From: Streptomyces sp. MMG1533
GTDB lineage: Bacteria; Actinomycetota; Actinomycetes; Streptomycetales; Streptomycetaceae
Assembly (NCBI RefSeq): GCF_001279775.1
Contig: NZ_LGDG01000100.1
Span: 34,930 to 98,929, forward strand
Direction: 5' to 3'
Length of the DNA: 64,000 nucleotides
The translations under genes and the position numbers were made by a program. Below the pieces are notes generated by a model. It was not told the DNA's origin. It was given only the letters and a program-made list of their open reading frames with translations, and searched no databases. Below, piece by piece: positions 32,261-40,607 of this stretch. Each line of letters starts with the position of its first letter. The first letter of the stretch is position 1.

Positions 32261-33519
32261 TGGCCCCCGGTACGGATTTGCCGCACGGCTCCTCACCTTT
32301 GCGCGTCGCCGTGGTGCACAGCTTCTACAGCTCGGCCACTCCCAGCGGCGAGAACCAGGCCGTGGCCGATCAGCTGGCAGCCCTCGCCGGGGCGGGCCAC
32401 GAGGCACACCTCGTGGCCGCGCACACCGACGAACTCAGCCGCTCCCGGTTCCACCCGTTGCGTGCCGCTGTCACCGTGAGCAGCGGGCGAGGGCGTTCCC
32501 CGCTGGCCGACCTGCACAGGCTGCGTCCGGACGTGGTCCATGTGCACAACCTCTTCCCCAACTTCGGGAACTCCTGGCTACGGCGCTGGCACGGCCCGAT
32601 CGTCGCCACGGTGCACAACTACCGGCCGCTGTGCGCAGCCGCCACGCTGTACCGGCAGGGAGCGATGTGCACCCGGTGCCCCGACGGCGACCGGTGGGCC
32701 GGGCTGCGGAACGGCTGCTACCGCGACTCGTCCGTGGCCACCGCGCCACTGGCCTGGGCCGGGCGCCGCGGAGCCGTCGCCCATCCACTGCTGCGTCGCG
32801 CGGACCGTGTCGTGGTGCTGTCCGCCACCAGCCGTCGGATGTACATCCGTGCCGGAATCGAACCGGAACGGCTGGACCTGGTACCGAACTTCACCACCGA
32901 GGCCGCACTCCCGGCCCCTGCGGAGACGTTCCGGCACCGTACCGGCACGAACGAGGCCCCCTGGGTCTTCGCCGGGCGTCTGAGCCCGGAGAAGGGCCTG
33001 ATGGAGTTGCTGGCCCGCTGGCCGGCCGGAGAACGGCTGGATGTGGTGGGCGACGGTCCCCTGTTCGACGACTGCCGCCGGGCCGCACCACGGGCGGTCC
33101 GCTTCCTCGGAGCGCTCGAGCACGCCGAACTCCGGCGGCGACTGCCCTCCTGGCGGGGTCTGGTCTTCCCCAGCCGCTGGCTGGAAGGCGCCCCCCTGAT
33201 CTATCCCGAGGCACTGGCCGCCGGGCTCCCGGTGCTGGCGTTCGTCGGTTCAGCCGTCGCGGACTCGGTACGGGAACAGGGCACGGGCACCGTGGTGCAC
33301 TGGAACGAACCACTGGACGCCGCGCTCCGCCGTGCCGCCGAGTGCTTCCCTTCGCTGCGCCCCCACTGCCGGGACGTGTTCCTGCGTCATTACACGGAAC
33401 AGGTCTGGGCGGAGCGCATCGAGGCCGTGTACGCCGCCGCTCACGCGCACCGTGGCGCCCCCCGGCACGCCCCGGCCGTCGTCGGCCGGGCGAGCACAGC
33501 GAGGGACACGACATGCTGA
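32260..33519 (+). CDS. Glycosyltransferase family 4
   Basis: 419-residue GT-B retaining glycosyltransferase. The N-terminal domain has VVHSFYSSATPSGENQAV and DVVHVHNLFPNFG. The C-terminal donor-binding domain has GRLSPEKGL and EGAPLIYPEALAAGLPVLAF, the E-x7-E motif. A cluster of Cys (CTRCPDGD...GC) in the acceptor domain is shared by some actinobacterial and rhizobial GT4 enzymes. Donor and acceptor cannot be named. Starts at ATG 32260, on the last base of the upstream stop. Confidence 0.92.
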   Translation: MAPGTDLPHGSSPLRVAVVHSFYSSATPSGENQAVADQLAALAGAGHEAHLVAAHTDELSRSRFHPLRAAVTVSSGRGRSPLADLHRLRPDVVHVHNLFPNFGNSWLRRWHGPIVATVHNYRPLCAAATLYRQGAMCTRCPDGDRWAGLRNGCYRDSSVATAPLAWAGRRGAVAHPLLRRADRVVVLSATSRRMYIRAGIEPERLDLVPNFTTEAALPAPAETFRHRTGTNEAPWVFAGRLSPEKGLMELLARWPAGERLDVVGDGPLFDDCRRAAPRAVRFLGALEHAELRRRLPSWRGLVFPSRWLEGAPLIYPEALAAGLPVLAFVGSAVADSVREQGTGTVVHWNEPLDAALRRAAECFPSLRPHCRDVFLRHYTEQVWAERIEAVYAAAHAHRGAPRHAPAVVGRASTARDTTC

Positions 33520-34727
33520 AGGCCGGCCACCCCCCGAGGATCGTGATCGTCCAGCCCTACATCCCCAGCTACCGGACCGGATTCTTCGAACGTCTCAGGA
33601 GTGATCTCCAGGCCGAGGGGTGCACCCTGGACGTGATGCACGGTCCTCCGCCACCCTCCCATGTGGCACGGCAGGACGCTTCGCACTGCTCGGGCGCGAT
33701 CCGGGTCCCGGTTCGCCGTCTCGGCGTACCCGGGGGCCGGTCACTCGTCTGGCAGCAGGTGCACCGACGAGTGGCCTCCGCCGATGTCGTCGTACTGGAA
33801 CAGGCGTTGCGCAATCTGGAAGCCTATCCGCTCCTTCTCCGGCAGCAGTTGGCGCGCGTGACCGGCGGTCTCACTCCGCGTGTCGCGCTGTGGGGCCACG
33901 GCCGTACGTACACCAAGCCGGTGAGCCGCCTGGAGACCGCAGCCAAGGACGCCCTCACCCGGCGCGCCTCCTGGTTCTTCGCCTACACCGAGGGCGGAGC
34001 CGACCACCTCGCCTCCTGGGGCTATCCGCGACAACGCATCACCGTGGTGCGCAACTGCGTGGACACAGTGGCGCTCGCCGAGGTCCGCGAGCGTGCGGGA
34101 ACGCCCGGGACCCAGGAGTTCGCCGACGCGGCGGCGCTGCGGGCGCGCCACGGGCTGCTGCCCGGACGGACAGCCCTGTTCGTGGGCGGGCTGGACGCTC
34201 CCAAGCGGGTTTCCCTGCTGCTGGAGTCGGCTGGGCGCATCGCCCGCGCCCTGCCGGGATTCCGGCTGCTCGTGGCGGGGGACGGTGCCGACCGTCCCCT
34301 GGTGGAGGCCATGGCCTCCACCGCCAAGAGCCCGGTGGTCTCCCTGGGGCACCTGACGGGAAGACAGGTAGCGCTGCTCGGAGCGGTGTCGGACATCATG
34401 CTGATGCCGGGCAGAGTGGGACTGTGCGCCGTGGACTCGTTCGTGCTGCGGACACCTGTCGTCACCACGGACTGGCCCTGGCACGCACCCGAGTTCGAAT
34501 ACCTGCGGAACGGGCGCAACGCCGTCATCACCTCCGACGACCCGGCGGTGTACGCGGCGGCGGTAAAGGCACTGCTGACCGACCGGGCCCGTCTGGCCTC
34601 CCTCCGAGCGCGCTGCCGGGAGGACGCCGCCGCCTATACGACCGACGCCATGGCCACGCGTTTCTGCGCAGGGCTTCTCCGGCTGCTCGGCGAAACGCGA
34701 AAACACGCGTCGAACAAGCCGCGGTGA
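33513..34727 (+). CDS. Glycosyltransferase family 4
   Basis: 404-residue GT-B glycosyltransferase. It has IVQPYIPSYRTGFFERL at the N-terminus, RVALWGHGR and VVRNCVDT in the linker, FVGGLDAPKRVSLLLES in the donor domain and a C-terminal PVVTTDWPWHAPEFEYLRNG. The last motif carries the acidic residues of the GT4 E-x7-E site in a divergent form. ATG 33513 overlaps the end of the preceding GT4 gene, so both transferases are translated together. Last gene of the tightly overlapped plus-strand operon starting at 28823. Confidence 0.9.
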   Translation: MLKAGHPPRIVIVQPYIPSYRTGFFERLRSDLQAEGCTLDVMHGPPPPSHVARQDASHCSGAIRVPVRRLGVPGGRSLVWQQVHRRVASADVVVLEQALRNLEAYPLLLRQQLARVTGGLTPRVALWGHGRTYTKPVSRLETAAKDALTRRASWFFAYTEGGADHLASWGYPRQRITVVRNCVDTVALAEVRERAGTPGTQEFADAAALRARHGLLPGRTALFVGGLDAPKRVSLLLESAGRIARALPGFRLLVAGDGADRPLVEAMASTAKSPVVSLGHLTGRQVALLGAVSDIMLMPGRVGLCAVDSFVLRTPVVTTDWPWHAPEFEYLRNGRNAVITSDDPAVYAAAVKALLTDRARLASLRARCREDAAAYTTDAMATRFCAGLLRLLGETRKHASNKPR

Positions 34728-34808
34728 GGCAGTGAGTCGCATTCCGACAGCGCCACGACGCCGGGAAATCCGCCACCCAACGGAAACTCGGCGCGTGGCG
34801 TAAGGATC

Positions 34809-35015
34809 ATTCCATAAGGCCGTGACAGACTGACCGGGGCTTGGGATTTCACACGCCCGGGAGGAGGAGCTGTGAAAAGCGGAGTTGATTTGCAGCGCGC
34901 CGCGATGGCGGAAATCTGCAGCACCCGAAACGACTGGTCCTTCCACTCGACCAGCGATCCACTGACCCGTTTCCTGCGCGACCGGCGGATGCGGGCCGCG
35001 CTGCATATGCTGCGC
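34809..35015 (+). repeat. Duplicated segment, copy A (5' part)
   Basis: Covers 63 bp of upstream DNA plus the first 48 codons of the methyltransferase gene at 34872. It matches 37299-37505 with a constant offset of 2490 bp and no gaps. The shared tract cgtgacagactgaccggggc and the gaggaggagctgtgaaaagc start region are identical. Homology resumes at the 3' end of the gene and about 40 bp beyond (35620-35700 versus 37507-37587). Confidence 0.88.
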
Positions 35016-35663
35016 ATCAGAGGGCTGCTCGATCCGGCGAAACAGAGCGTGCTGATCGTCTGCGGCGGTGTGGGCGGAGAGGGTGTCTTCCTGAGCCGTT
35101 ACGGCTTCACGGACGTCACGGTCAGTGATCTGTCCGAAGAGGCGCTCGCGGTGTGCCGCAGCCTGGAACCGAGACTTCGAACCATGCCTCTGAACGCGGA
35201 GAACATGGCCGAGATTCCGGATTCCAGTTACGACCTGGTCCTTGTCCAGGACGGCCTGCACCACTTGCCGCGTCCGGTTCTGGGTTTCACCGAGATGCTT
35301 CGGGTGGCCCGGAGAGCCGTCATCGTGATCGAGCCGCACGACGGTCTGGTGGGAAGGCTCATCGGCACCGAATGGGAACGGCACGGAGATGTCGTCAACT
35401 ATGTCTTCCGATGGAATCGCTCGATCCTGAACCAGGCCACCCGCAGCTATCTGCTGTGCAAGCAGGCGATCGTGCTGCCGCGCAGGATGTGGGACCACAA
35501 CGTGGTCGTCGGGAAGCTGGCACGCCGCTTCCCCGAGCGTTGGCGCCTGCCGGTGGCGAAAGCCGTCTACCAAGTACTGCGTCCCGTGAACCGGCTCGGC
35601 AACATGATGGTCGCGGTGGTGGTGAAGTCGGACGGCGACCCGACACATCGGAGCGGACGGTGA
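34872..35663 (+). CDS. Class I SAM-dependent methyltransferase (intact member of a duplicated pair)
   Basis: 263-residue methyltransferase. The SAM-binding region is VLIVCGGVGGEGVFLSRYGF, a divergent motif I with C-G-G-V-G-G-E-G, followed by VTVSDLSEEAL and LVLVQDGLHHL. The start is GTG 34872 behind a strong gaggaggag ribosome-binding site. A shortened copy lies at 37362. The 144-bp gap before it breaks the overlapping gene chain and probably includes a promoter. Directly downstream is the truncated start of another gene (35660). Confidence 0.85.
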   Translation: MKSGVDLQRAAMAEICSTRNDWSFHSTSDPLTRFLRDRRMRAALHMLRIRGLLDPAKQSVLIVCGGVGGEGVFLSRYGFTDVTVSDLSEEALAVCRSLEPRLRTMPLNAENMAEIPDSSYDLVLVQDGLHHLPRPVLGFTEMLRVARRAVIVIEPHDGLVGRLIGTEWERHGDVVNYVFRWNRSILNQATRSYLLCKQAIVLPRRMWDHNVVVGKLARRFPERWRLPVAKAVYQVLRPVNRLGNMMVAVVVKSDGDPTHRSGR

Positions 35664-35701
35664 ACCTTGCACAGCGGGCTCACGTCAGCATCAGTGCGAG
35701 A
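35660..35701 (+). pseudogene. Truncated 5' end of a methyltransferase-like gene
   Basis: GTG 35660 overlaps the preceding stop, and the frame reads MNLAQRAHVSISAR. The intact gene at 37547 begins MNLSQRAYIRVSAA in exactly the same position relative to the upstream gene. After about 14 codons the similarity ends and unrelated sequence follows. It is the remnant left in copy A of the duplication. Confidence 0.72.
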
Positions 35702-35831
35702 CCCTGTCTGAACCGGGGCCGTGCAACGAGCAGTTCGGGCGCCAGAGGCTCATCCGGGTCCACCCCCGCAACGAACCGCGCCCGGAACCGATTGCGATGT
35801 ATGCGCCGACCTGCCGGTCAGTTGTACCGTG

Positions 35832-36373
35832 ATGATCCTGGGTGCGCCGTCCGGTAGGCCCAGATCGAGCGCGGCCAAAGGGCTGCGATGGACGCTTTTC
35901 GGGACGTTCGCAACGTTCGTAGCCCAGTTGGCGTATAGCGCGGTGATGAGCCGGCTGCTCACACCGGGCGACTTCGGGTTGCTCGCGCTCGCCCTGTTCG
36001 TGCTCCGCTTGCTGAGCCACTTCGCGCAGAGAGGTCTGAGCTCGGCCATCGTGCAGCGTCCCGTTCTGGAAGCACATGATCTCCGGGCGACTTTCACCCT
36101 CAGTAGGACAACCGGACTCGTCGCCCATGCGGTGCTCTGGATGCCGGCGCAGTACGCCGTCGCAATCCTGGGCGCTCCCCCGAGCCTGGTGGCGGAGTAC
36201 TGCGGTATATCGGCCTCCTGTCCGCGCTGACGGGGAGTGGGATCTGGAGCCTGGTGTACGCAGCCATCGGCCAGTCCGCACTGATGACGCTCGGGAGTTG
36301 CACGTTCGCGCGGCATGACCTTCGACTGCTGGTCGGCCGTGGCACCTCCCTCAACGCCACGGGAGCCTCGTAG
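35832..36373 (+). pseudogene. Degraded oligosaccharide flippase (Wzx-like)
   Basis: The frame from ATG 35832 encodes SSAAKGLRWTLFGTFATFVA, ...SRLLTPGDFGLLALALFV and GLSSAIVQRP, the first helices of a Wzx/RfbX flippase. It stops at 36228-36230. A shifted frame from 36203 continues IGLLSALTGSGIWSLVYAAI... to a TAG at 36371, resembling a later helix of the family. About 180 residues remain of a family near 480-510, with a frameshift and missing blocks. It is only distantly similar to the intact flippase at 38286. The next 279 bp to 36652 hold no recognisable gene. Confidence 0.72.
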
Positions 36374-36652
36374 CGTTGCGGACTTCGAGACCCTCACCCG
36401 ATCAGTGGCCACCCTGAAGAGGCTCAGTTCGGATCGAATCAGGTGGCCTGGAGCCGCAGCACATGCGGCGGTCGGACCCGGGGTGCTCATCGCTCGCGCC
36501 GGGACCGGGCACCTGGTCAAGGGCGAGTGCCGGCCCCGATGAGCTGGACGAATCCCGACAGGCCGCGTGCCGGACGACCGGACGGGTGATGCATGCCGCA
36601 TGCCGGGTGTGGCACCGAAGCCGGTCCGAGGCAGCGCTGTAGCGTCGCTCGC

Positions 36653-37294
36653 GTGTCCGTTGCGAAAAGCGTTGCCAGGTCGGTCATCGGCGCCGTCAAC
36701 CGCCCCGTCGCCAAGGCCAGGTTCGCGCATGCGGCCAGGTCAGGGCCCTTCCTCAAGATCGAAGTGGGGGGCTACCGGAGCCGTCGGCCCGGCTGGATCT
36801 GCACCGATGTCTGCTGGCACACGCGGTCTTATCTGGATGCCACCAGGACGTGGCCCGTCCGCTCCGGCTCGGCGAGTCACATCTACTCCGACAACATGAT
36901 CGAGCACATCCGCCTCGAGCCTGCCCGCCGCATGTTCCGCGAAGCCCGGCGCGTTCTGGCCCCTGGTGGGCGCATCCGGCTGTCGACACCCGATGTCGAG
37001 CACGCTGTGCGGCTGTACCTGGCACGTGACGACGAGACGCGACGGGAGATGGAGGAGTGCCGGCGGAGGGGGTACCAGGCCGAGCATCCGGTTGATCTGC
37101 TGCGCATGACCTTCCAGGACTGCGGTCATCACGCCGGATTTCTTTGGGACTTCGAGGCAGTGGAGGCGGAGCTCCGGTCGGCTGGTTTCTCCGCCGTCCG
37201 CCGTTACGCACCCGGACAGAGCGATGACCCTGAACTCCGGAACCTGGAGTCCCGACCCCAATTCGCCTTGATCGTCGAGGCGGCTGTTGCCTGA
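36653..37294 (+). CDS. SAM-dependent methyltransferase (COG4627-like)
   Basis: 213-residue protein. The pattern PGWICTDVCWH...YSDNMIEHI...ARRVLAPGGRIRLSTPDVE is that of predicted methyltransferases of the COG4627 type, common in glycan loci. The usual motif I glycines are poor (KIEVGGYRS), which the family tolerates. The GTG at 36653 begins SVAKSVARSV; longer forms are possible but lack support. It lies between the flippase relic and copy B of the duplication, so it marks the segment that separates the two copies. Confidence 0.75.
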   Translation: MSVAKSVARSVIGAVNRPVAKARFAHAARSGPFLKIEVGGYRSRRPGWICTDVCWHTRSYLDATRTWPVRSGSASHIYSDNMIEHIRLEPARRMFREARRVLAPGGRIRLSTPDVEHAVRLYLARDDETRREMEECRRRGYQAEHPVDLLRMTFQDCGHHAGFLWDFEAVEAELRSAGFSAVRRYAPGQSDDPELRNLESRPQFALIVEAAVA

Positions 37295-37298
37295 TCCC

Positions 37299-37505
37299 AT
37301 TCCATGCGACCGTGACAGACTGACCGGGGCTTGGGATTTCATACTCCCCGGAGGAGGAGCTGTGAAAAGCGGAGTTGACTTGCAGCGCGCCGCGATGGCG
37401 GAAATCTGCAGTACCCGGGACGACTGGTCCTTCCACGTGATCAGCGATCCGCTGACCCGTTTTCTGCGCGACCGTCGGATGCAAACCGCGCTGCGCATGC
37501 TGCGC
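37299..37505 (+). repeat. Duplicated segment, copy B (5' part)
   Basis: Matches 34809-35015 at +2490 bp with substitutions but no gaps, covering upstream DNA, the ribosome-binding site and 48 codons. The next 603 bp of copy A are missing here, after which homology resumes at an offset of +1887 bp. Confidence 0.88.
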
Positions 37506-37550
37506 GTGGTGAAACTGGGCGGCAACCCGGCACATCGGAGCGGACAGTGA
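37362..37550 (+). pseudogene. Internally deleted methyltransferase copy
   Basis: 62-codon frame from GTG 37362. Codons 1-48 (MKSGVDLQRAAMAEIC...) equal the N-terminus of the 263-residue enzyme at 34872. The last 14 (VVKLGGNPAHRSGQ) equal its C-terminus (VVKSDGDPTHRSGR). The 201 codons between, including the whole SAM-binding core, are gone, an exact in-frame loss of 603 bp. The ribosome-binding site and the overlap with the next gene are kept, so it may persist as a translated leader coupling the downstream gene. Confidence 0.85.
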
Positions 37551-38275
37551 ACCTTTCGCAGCGGGCCTACATCAGGGTCAGTGCCGCCTTGCCTGCCGCG
37601 ATCTCCTTCCGGACGGATCTGCTGTTTCCACGCCTGAGCATGCCCGAACTCGGGCCGTTCAACGGGCAGCTCAGGCGACAGGAAATCATCCGCGAACTGC
37701 TGGCGGCGATCAGCTTCGACGAGATCGTCGAGACCGGTTCCTTCCGCGGCACTACGACGAGATTCCTGAGTGATGTCTCCGACCTGCCCGTCCACTCCGC
37801 CGAGATCGAAGAGAGGTTCTACAGATACGCCGCGGTGAAATGCCGCGGCCTTCCGGGGATCCGCCTTTACCACGGAGACTCACGGAAGATGCTGCAGATC
37901 CTCTCGAAGCGGCCAGGAAACCCCGCGCTGCTCTTCTATCTCGATGCTCACTGGCAGGATGACGTACCTCGCTACGAGGAACTGGAGATCATCGAGGCGC
38001 GCTGGAGCAGATCGGTCGTGGTGATCGACGACTTCCGCGTACCGGGCGACCCCGGTTATCAGTTCACCTCGTACCACGGAATCCCGTTGGACGTGAACTA
38101 CCTCCCCGGACTCCCCGGCTGGAAGGCCTTCTACCCGAAGAGCGATTCGGCCGACGAGACCGGCGCGAAGCGGGGATGCATCGTCCTGGCGAGCCCTGAG
38201 ATGACCCCCGCCGTGGACGCGCTCTCCAGCCTGCGCGCGGGCGAACTCACCCGGCAGAGCATCGCGAACGGCTGA
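37547..38275 (+). CDS. Putative class I SAM-dependent methyltransferase
   Basis: 242-residue protein. ETGSFRGTTTRFLSDVS looks like SAM motif I, and LLFYLDAHWQDDVPRYEELEII plus SVVVIDDFRVPGDPG resemble the acidic and metal-binding segments of TylF/cephalosporin hydroxylase-like methyltransferases. The exact substrate is unknown. GTG 37547 overlaps the stop of the deleted methyltransferase copy. The same start sequence, truncated, lies at 35660 in copy A. Confidence 0.75.
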   Translation: MNLSQRAYIRVSAALPAAISFRTDLLFPRLSMPELGPFNGQLRRQEIIRELLAAISFDEIVETGSFRGTTTRFLSDVSDLPVHSAEIEERFYRYAAVKCRGLPGIRLYHGDSRKMLQILSKRPGNPALLFYLDAHWQDDVPRYEELEIIEARWSRSVVVIDDFRVPGDPGYQFTSYHGIPLDVNYLPGLPGWKAFYPKSDSADETGAKRGCIVLASPEMTPAVDALSSLRAGELTRQSIANG

Positions 38276-38285
38276 ACTCCCGGAC

Positions 38286-39830
38286 ATGTCAGCGGCTCAC
38301 CGTGCGACCGTCTCCGCCCGGCATCGGTCTTCGGAAACCGCATCCCGGTCAGCCGTGATCAGCCTGCGCTGGAACATCGCCGGCTCCCTGGTGGTCGTGC
38401 TGCTCCAACTCGGATACACGGCCTACACCGCCCGAGCCGTAGATGCCCATGCCTACGGCGTCTACGCCATCACGCTGACCGTGGTGCCGTTCTTCGGCTA
38501 CTTCGCCAACGCCGGACTGTCGGCCTGCGTGCTCCGGTCGGAGCGCCTGACGCTGCCCTTCTTGCGCGCCGCCCGGCGTCTCGCAATGGTCTCCGGCGCC
38601 GTGTGTTTCCTTCTGGTGGAAGCGGTGGCCCCGGTCTTCGGCTCCTTCTTCCACATGCCGGACCTCACCGTCATGACGCGCCTGCTGGCATGCGTGTTCC
38701 TCGTGCAGCCGAGCGCCAACGTGACCGTCGCTGCCATGCGTCGCGCGGGTGCGGCCCCGATGGCGGTGCTGGCCGAGGCGCTGGGCCAGGCGGTGGGGGT
38801 GGCAACGGCGGCAGGCATCCTCGTATGCGGCTGGAACCCCTTCGGACTGGCCCTCGCACAGCCGGTCGCGGCGGCCGTTGCCCTGTCCGTGGGCACGGCC
38901 TGGGTCGCTCGTCGGCCGCCGCCTCCCGGGCCACCGGTCACGGCACGCGATCTTCTCGCTCCTTCGGGATTCATGACGAGCCACAGCCTGGGGCAGTTCA
39001 TCACCAACAACATCCCGCTGTGGGTTTCGGGTCGGCTGCTCGGCCCGGGCTCCGCGGGATCGTACTCCCGAGCGTCCCTGTTCACCGGACTGCTTCTGAC
39101 GTTTTTGTACCAAGGGATCAACTGGGCCGTGACTCCGCTGCTCGCCGAGCGGCGCGCCGAAGGTCTCCGTTTCGGCCAGGACGTGCAGCGAACGCTGTGT
39201 GCGGCGTCGGCCGTGGCGTTCATCGGCTTCGGCGTAACGGCAGGCATCGGGCCGGCGGTCCTCCGCCTGCTGCTGGGGCCGGGCTGGGAGCCGGCCGTGG
39301 CACTGGTCCCTGTCCTGTCCGCGGCGGCGGCCATGACCTTGCTGTGCTACTGCGGAGGGTTGATCGACCAGGTACGGAACGCACCACGGGCCCTGCTCGG
39401 CACGCTGTCGGCCACGGTCGTGGCGACCATGGCGGGGGTTGCCGCGGCCGCGTTCGCGCAGGCTCTCGTTCTGGTGGCGGTTGCGGCCGCCGTGGGACAA
39501 GGGGTGGGCCATCTCGTGCAGTTGGCGGCCTGGCACCGGTCCGGCCTGATGCGTGCCGGCGCCGCCCTGCGCATGCACGGGGCGCACCTCGCCGTCGGGG
39601 CGGCATTGGGGGGCGCTGCCGCGCTCGGCTCTGCGGACCGTTCCGTGGCAGCGGCCTTGGGATGTGGCCTGGTCGCCATACTGCCGGTCGTGCTGGTGTG
39701 CGTGCTTCTGCGCGGCTGGATTCCCGTGTTCGCGGTTGCCGTCGCCATGGGCCTGCTGCGGAGCCGGAGATCGCTCGCTTCCTCTCTCCCGTCGTCTGCG
39801 GCCACGGATCCGTCCGACCCACCGCGTTGA
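38286..39830 (+). CDS. Oligosaccharide flippase, Wzx/MATE-like (intact)
   Basis: 514-residue polytopic membrane protein with about 12-14 hydrophobic helices. Its N-terminus SLRWNIAGSLVVVLLQLGYT and the ...DAHAYGVYAITLTVVPFFGYFANAGLSACV block are typical of the polysaccharide biosynthesis (RfbX/Wzx) family. It should move the lipid-linked repeat unit across the membrane. It starts 10 bp after the methyltransferase-like gene. The stop abuts the stop of the convergent FkbM gene without a gap. Confidence 0.9.
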   Translation: MSAAHRATVSARHRSSETASRSAVISLRWNIAGSLVVVLLQLGYTAYTARAVDAHAYGVYAITLTVVPFFGYFANAGLSACVLRSERLTLPFLRAARRLAMVSGAVCFLLVEAVAPVFGSFFHMPDLTVMTRLLACVFLVQPSANVTVAAMRRAGAAPMAVLAEALGQAVGVATAAGILVCGWNPFGLALAQPVAAAVALSVGTAWVARRPPPPGPPVTARDLLAPSGFMTSHSLGQFITNNIPLWVSGRLLGPGSAGSYSRASLFTGLLLTFLYQGINWAVTPLLAERRAEGLRFGQDVQRTLCAASAVAFIGFGVTAGIGPAVLRLLLGPGWEPAVALVPVLSAAAAMTLLCYCGGLIDQVRNAPRALLGTLSATVVATMAGVAAAAFAQALVLVAVAAAVGQGVGHLVQLAAWHRSGLMRAGAALRMHGAHLAVGAALGGAAALGSADRSVAAALGCGLVAILPVVLVCVLLRGWIPVFAVAVAMGLLRSRRSLASSLPSSAATDPSDPPR

Positions 39831-40607
39831 TCACGGGCGGCCAAGTGCCGCGTCATCCGTGCTGCCGCGTCGTCCCGCCCGCGCGCCTTCACGAAGGAAC
39901 ACCGCGTCGCACTGCAACATCTGCCCGGTCCGGCTGTCGCTGAAGCCGGGCACCAGTGCCGCCAGGGTCATCCCGTACCGGCGCTGCGCGATTCCCAGCG
40001 CGTCTTCCAGGAGCAGGCCGCCCTCGTACAGCGGGACACACGAGACTTCCATCTGAAGTCCGGTGCACTGACCGACGCGGTCCGCGGCTCCTTCCAGGAC
40101 GGCTCCTTCATATCCCTGGACGTCGAGTTTCAGGAACACGCGGTCCTCGGGCCCGGCCACTTGCGGCCAGACGGCATCGAGGCGAAACTGCTCGGCTTCC
40201 TGGACGTCCACGTAGCGGGATTCCGGGCAGGCCTCTGCGTGCCTTGACAACATGGGCAGCACGGAACTGCTGGCACATCCATTACCGGCTACGTTGACGT
40301 CAACGGTGCGATTCCTGTCACCGAGGGCGTACGGAAACACCTTCCACAGCGGGTCCGTCGCGGCGCGGTGGCGCAGGGTCCGCAAGGGCTCGTGGAGCGG
40401 CTCGAACGAGACGATCCTTCCCCGGTATCCGAACCGCCGCAGCATCGCTCCGTACTGACCGCGGTTCGCCCCCACATCGAGCACCACATCGATGCGGCTG
40501 CGGAGAATCAGCTGCACGACGCGGTAATCGAGTGAGCACTGCGGAAACCGGTTCACATCAAGGCCGATGCGCTGAGCGGCGACACGGACGCGGTGAAGGA
40601 GAGTCAT
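39831..40607 (-). CDS. FkbM-family methyltransferase
   Basis: 258-residue methyltransferase. SAM motif I is VVLDVGANRGQYGAMLRRFGY, followed by IVSFEPLHEP. The FkbM signature VFLKLDVQGYEGAVLEGA and LQMEVSCVPLY are complete. It likely O-methylates a sugar in the repeat unit. ATG 40607 overlaps the stop of the upstream polymerase-like gene by 4 bp, so both are expressed together. Second FkbM protein of this locus. Confidence 0.92.
   Translation of the reverse strand: MTLLHRVRVAAQRIGLDVNRFPQCSLDYRVVQLILRSRIDVVLDVGANRGQYGAMLRRFGYRGRIVSFEPLHEPLRTLRHRAATDPLWKVFPYALGDRNRTVDVNVAGNGCASSSVLPMLSRHAEACPESRYVDVQEAEQFRLDAVWPQVAGPEDRVFLKLDVQGYEGAVLEGAADRVGQCTGLQMEVSCVPLYEGGLLLEDALGIAQRRYGMTLAALVPGFSDSRTGQMLQCDAVFLREGARAGRRGSTDDAALGRP

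Noticed and set aside
32097..33512. Upstream extension of the second GT4 gene through the first GT4 gene
   Set aside because: The extension is out of frame with the first GT4 gene and reads as Arg/Pro-rich shadow; ATG 33513 gives the natural N-terminus.
35832..36373. Flippase relic as part of the same recent duplication as the methyltransferase block
   Set aside because: Its surviving text is only weakly similar to the flippase at 38286, whereas the duplicated block is nearly identical at its start; they need separate explanations.
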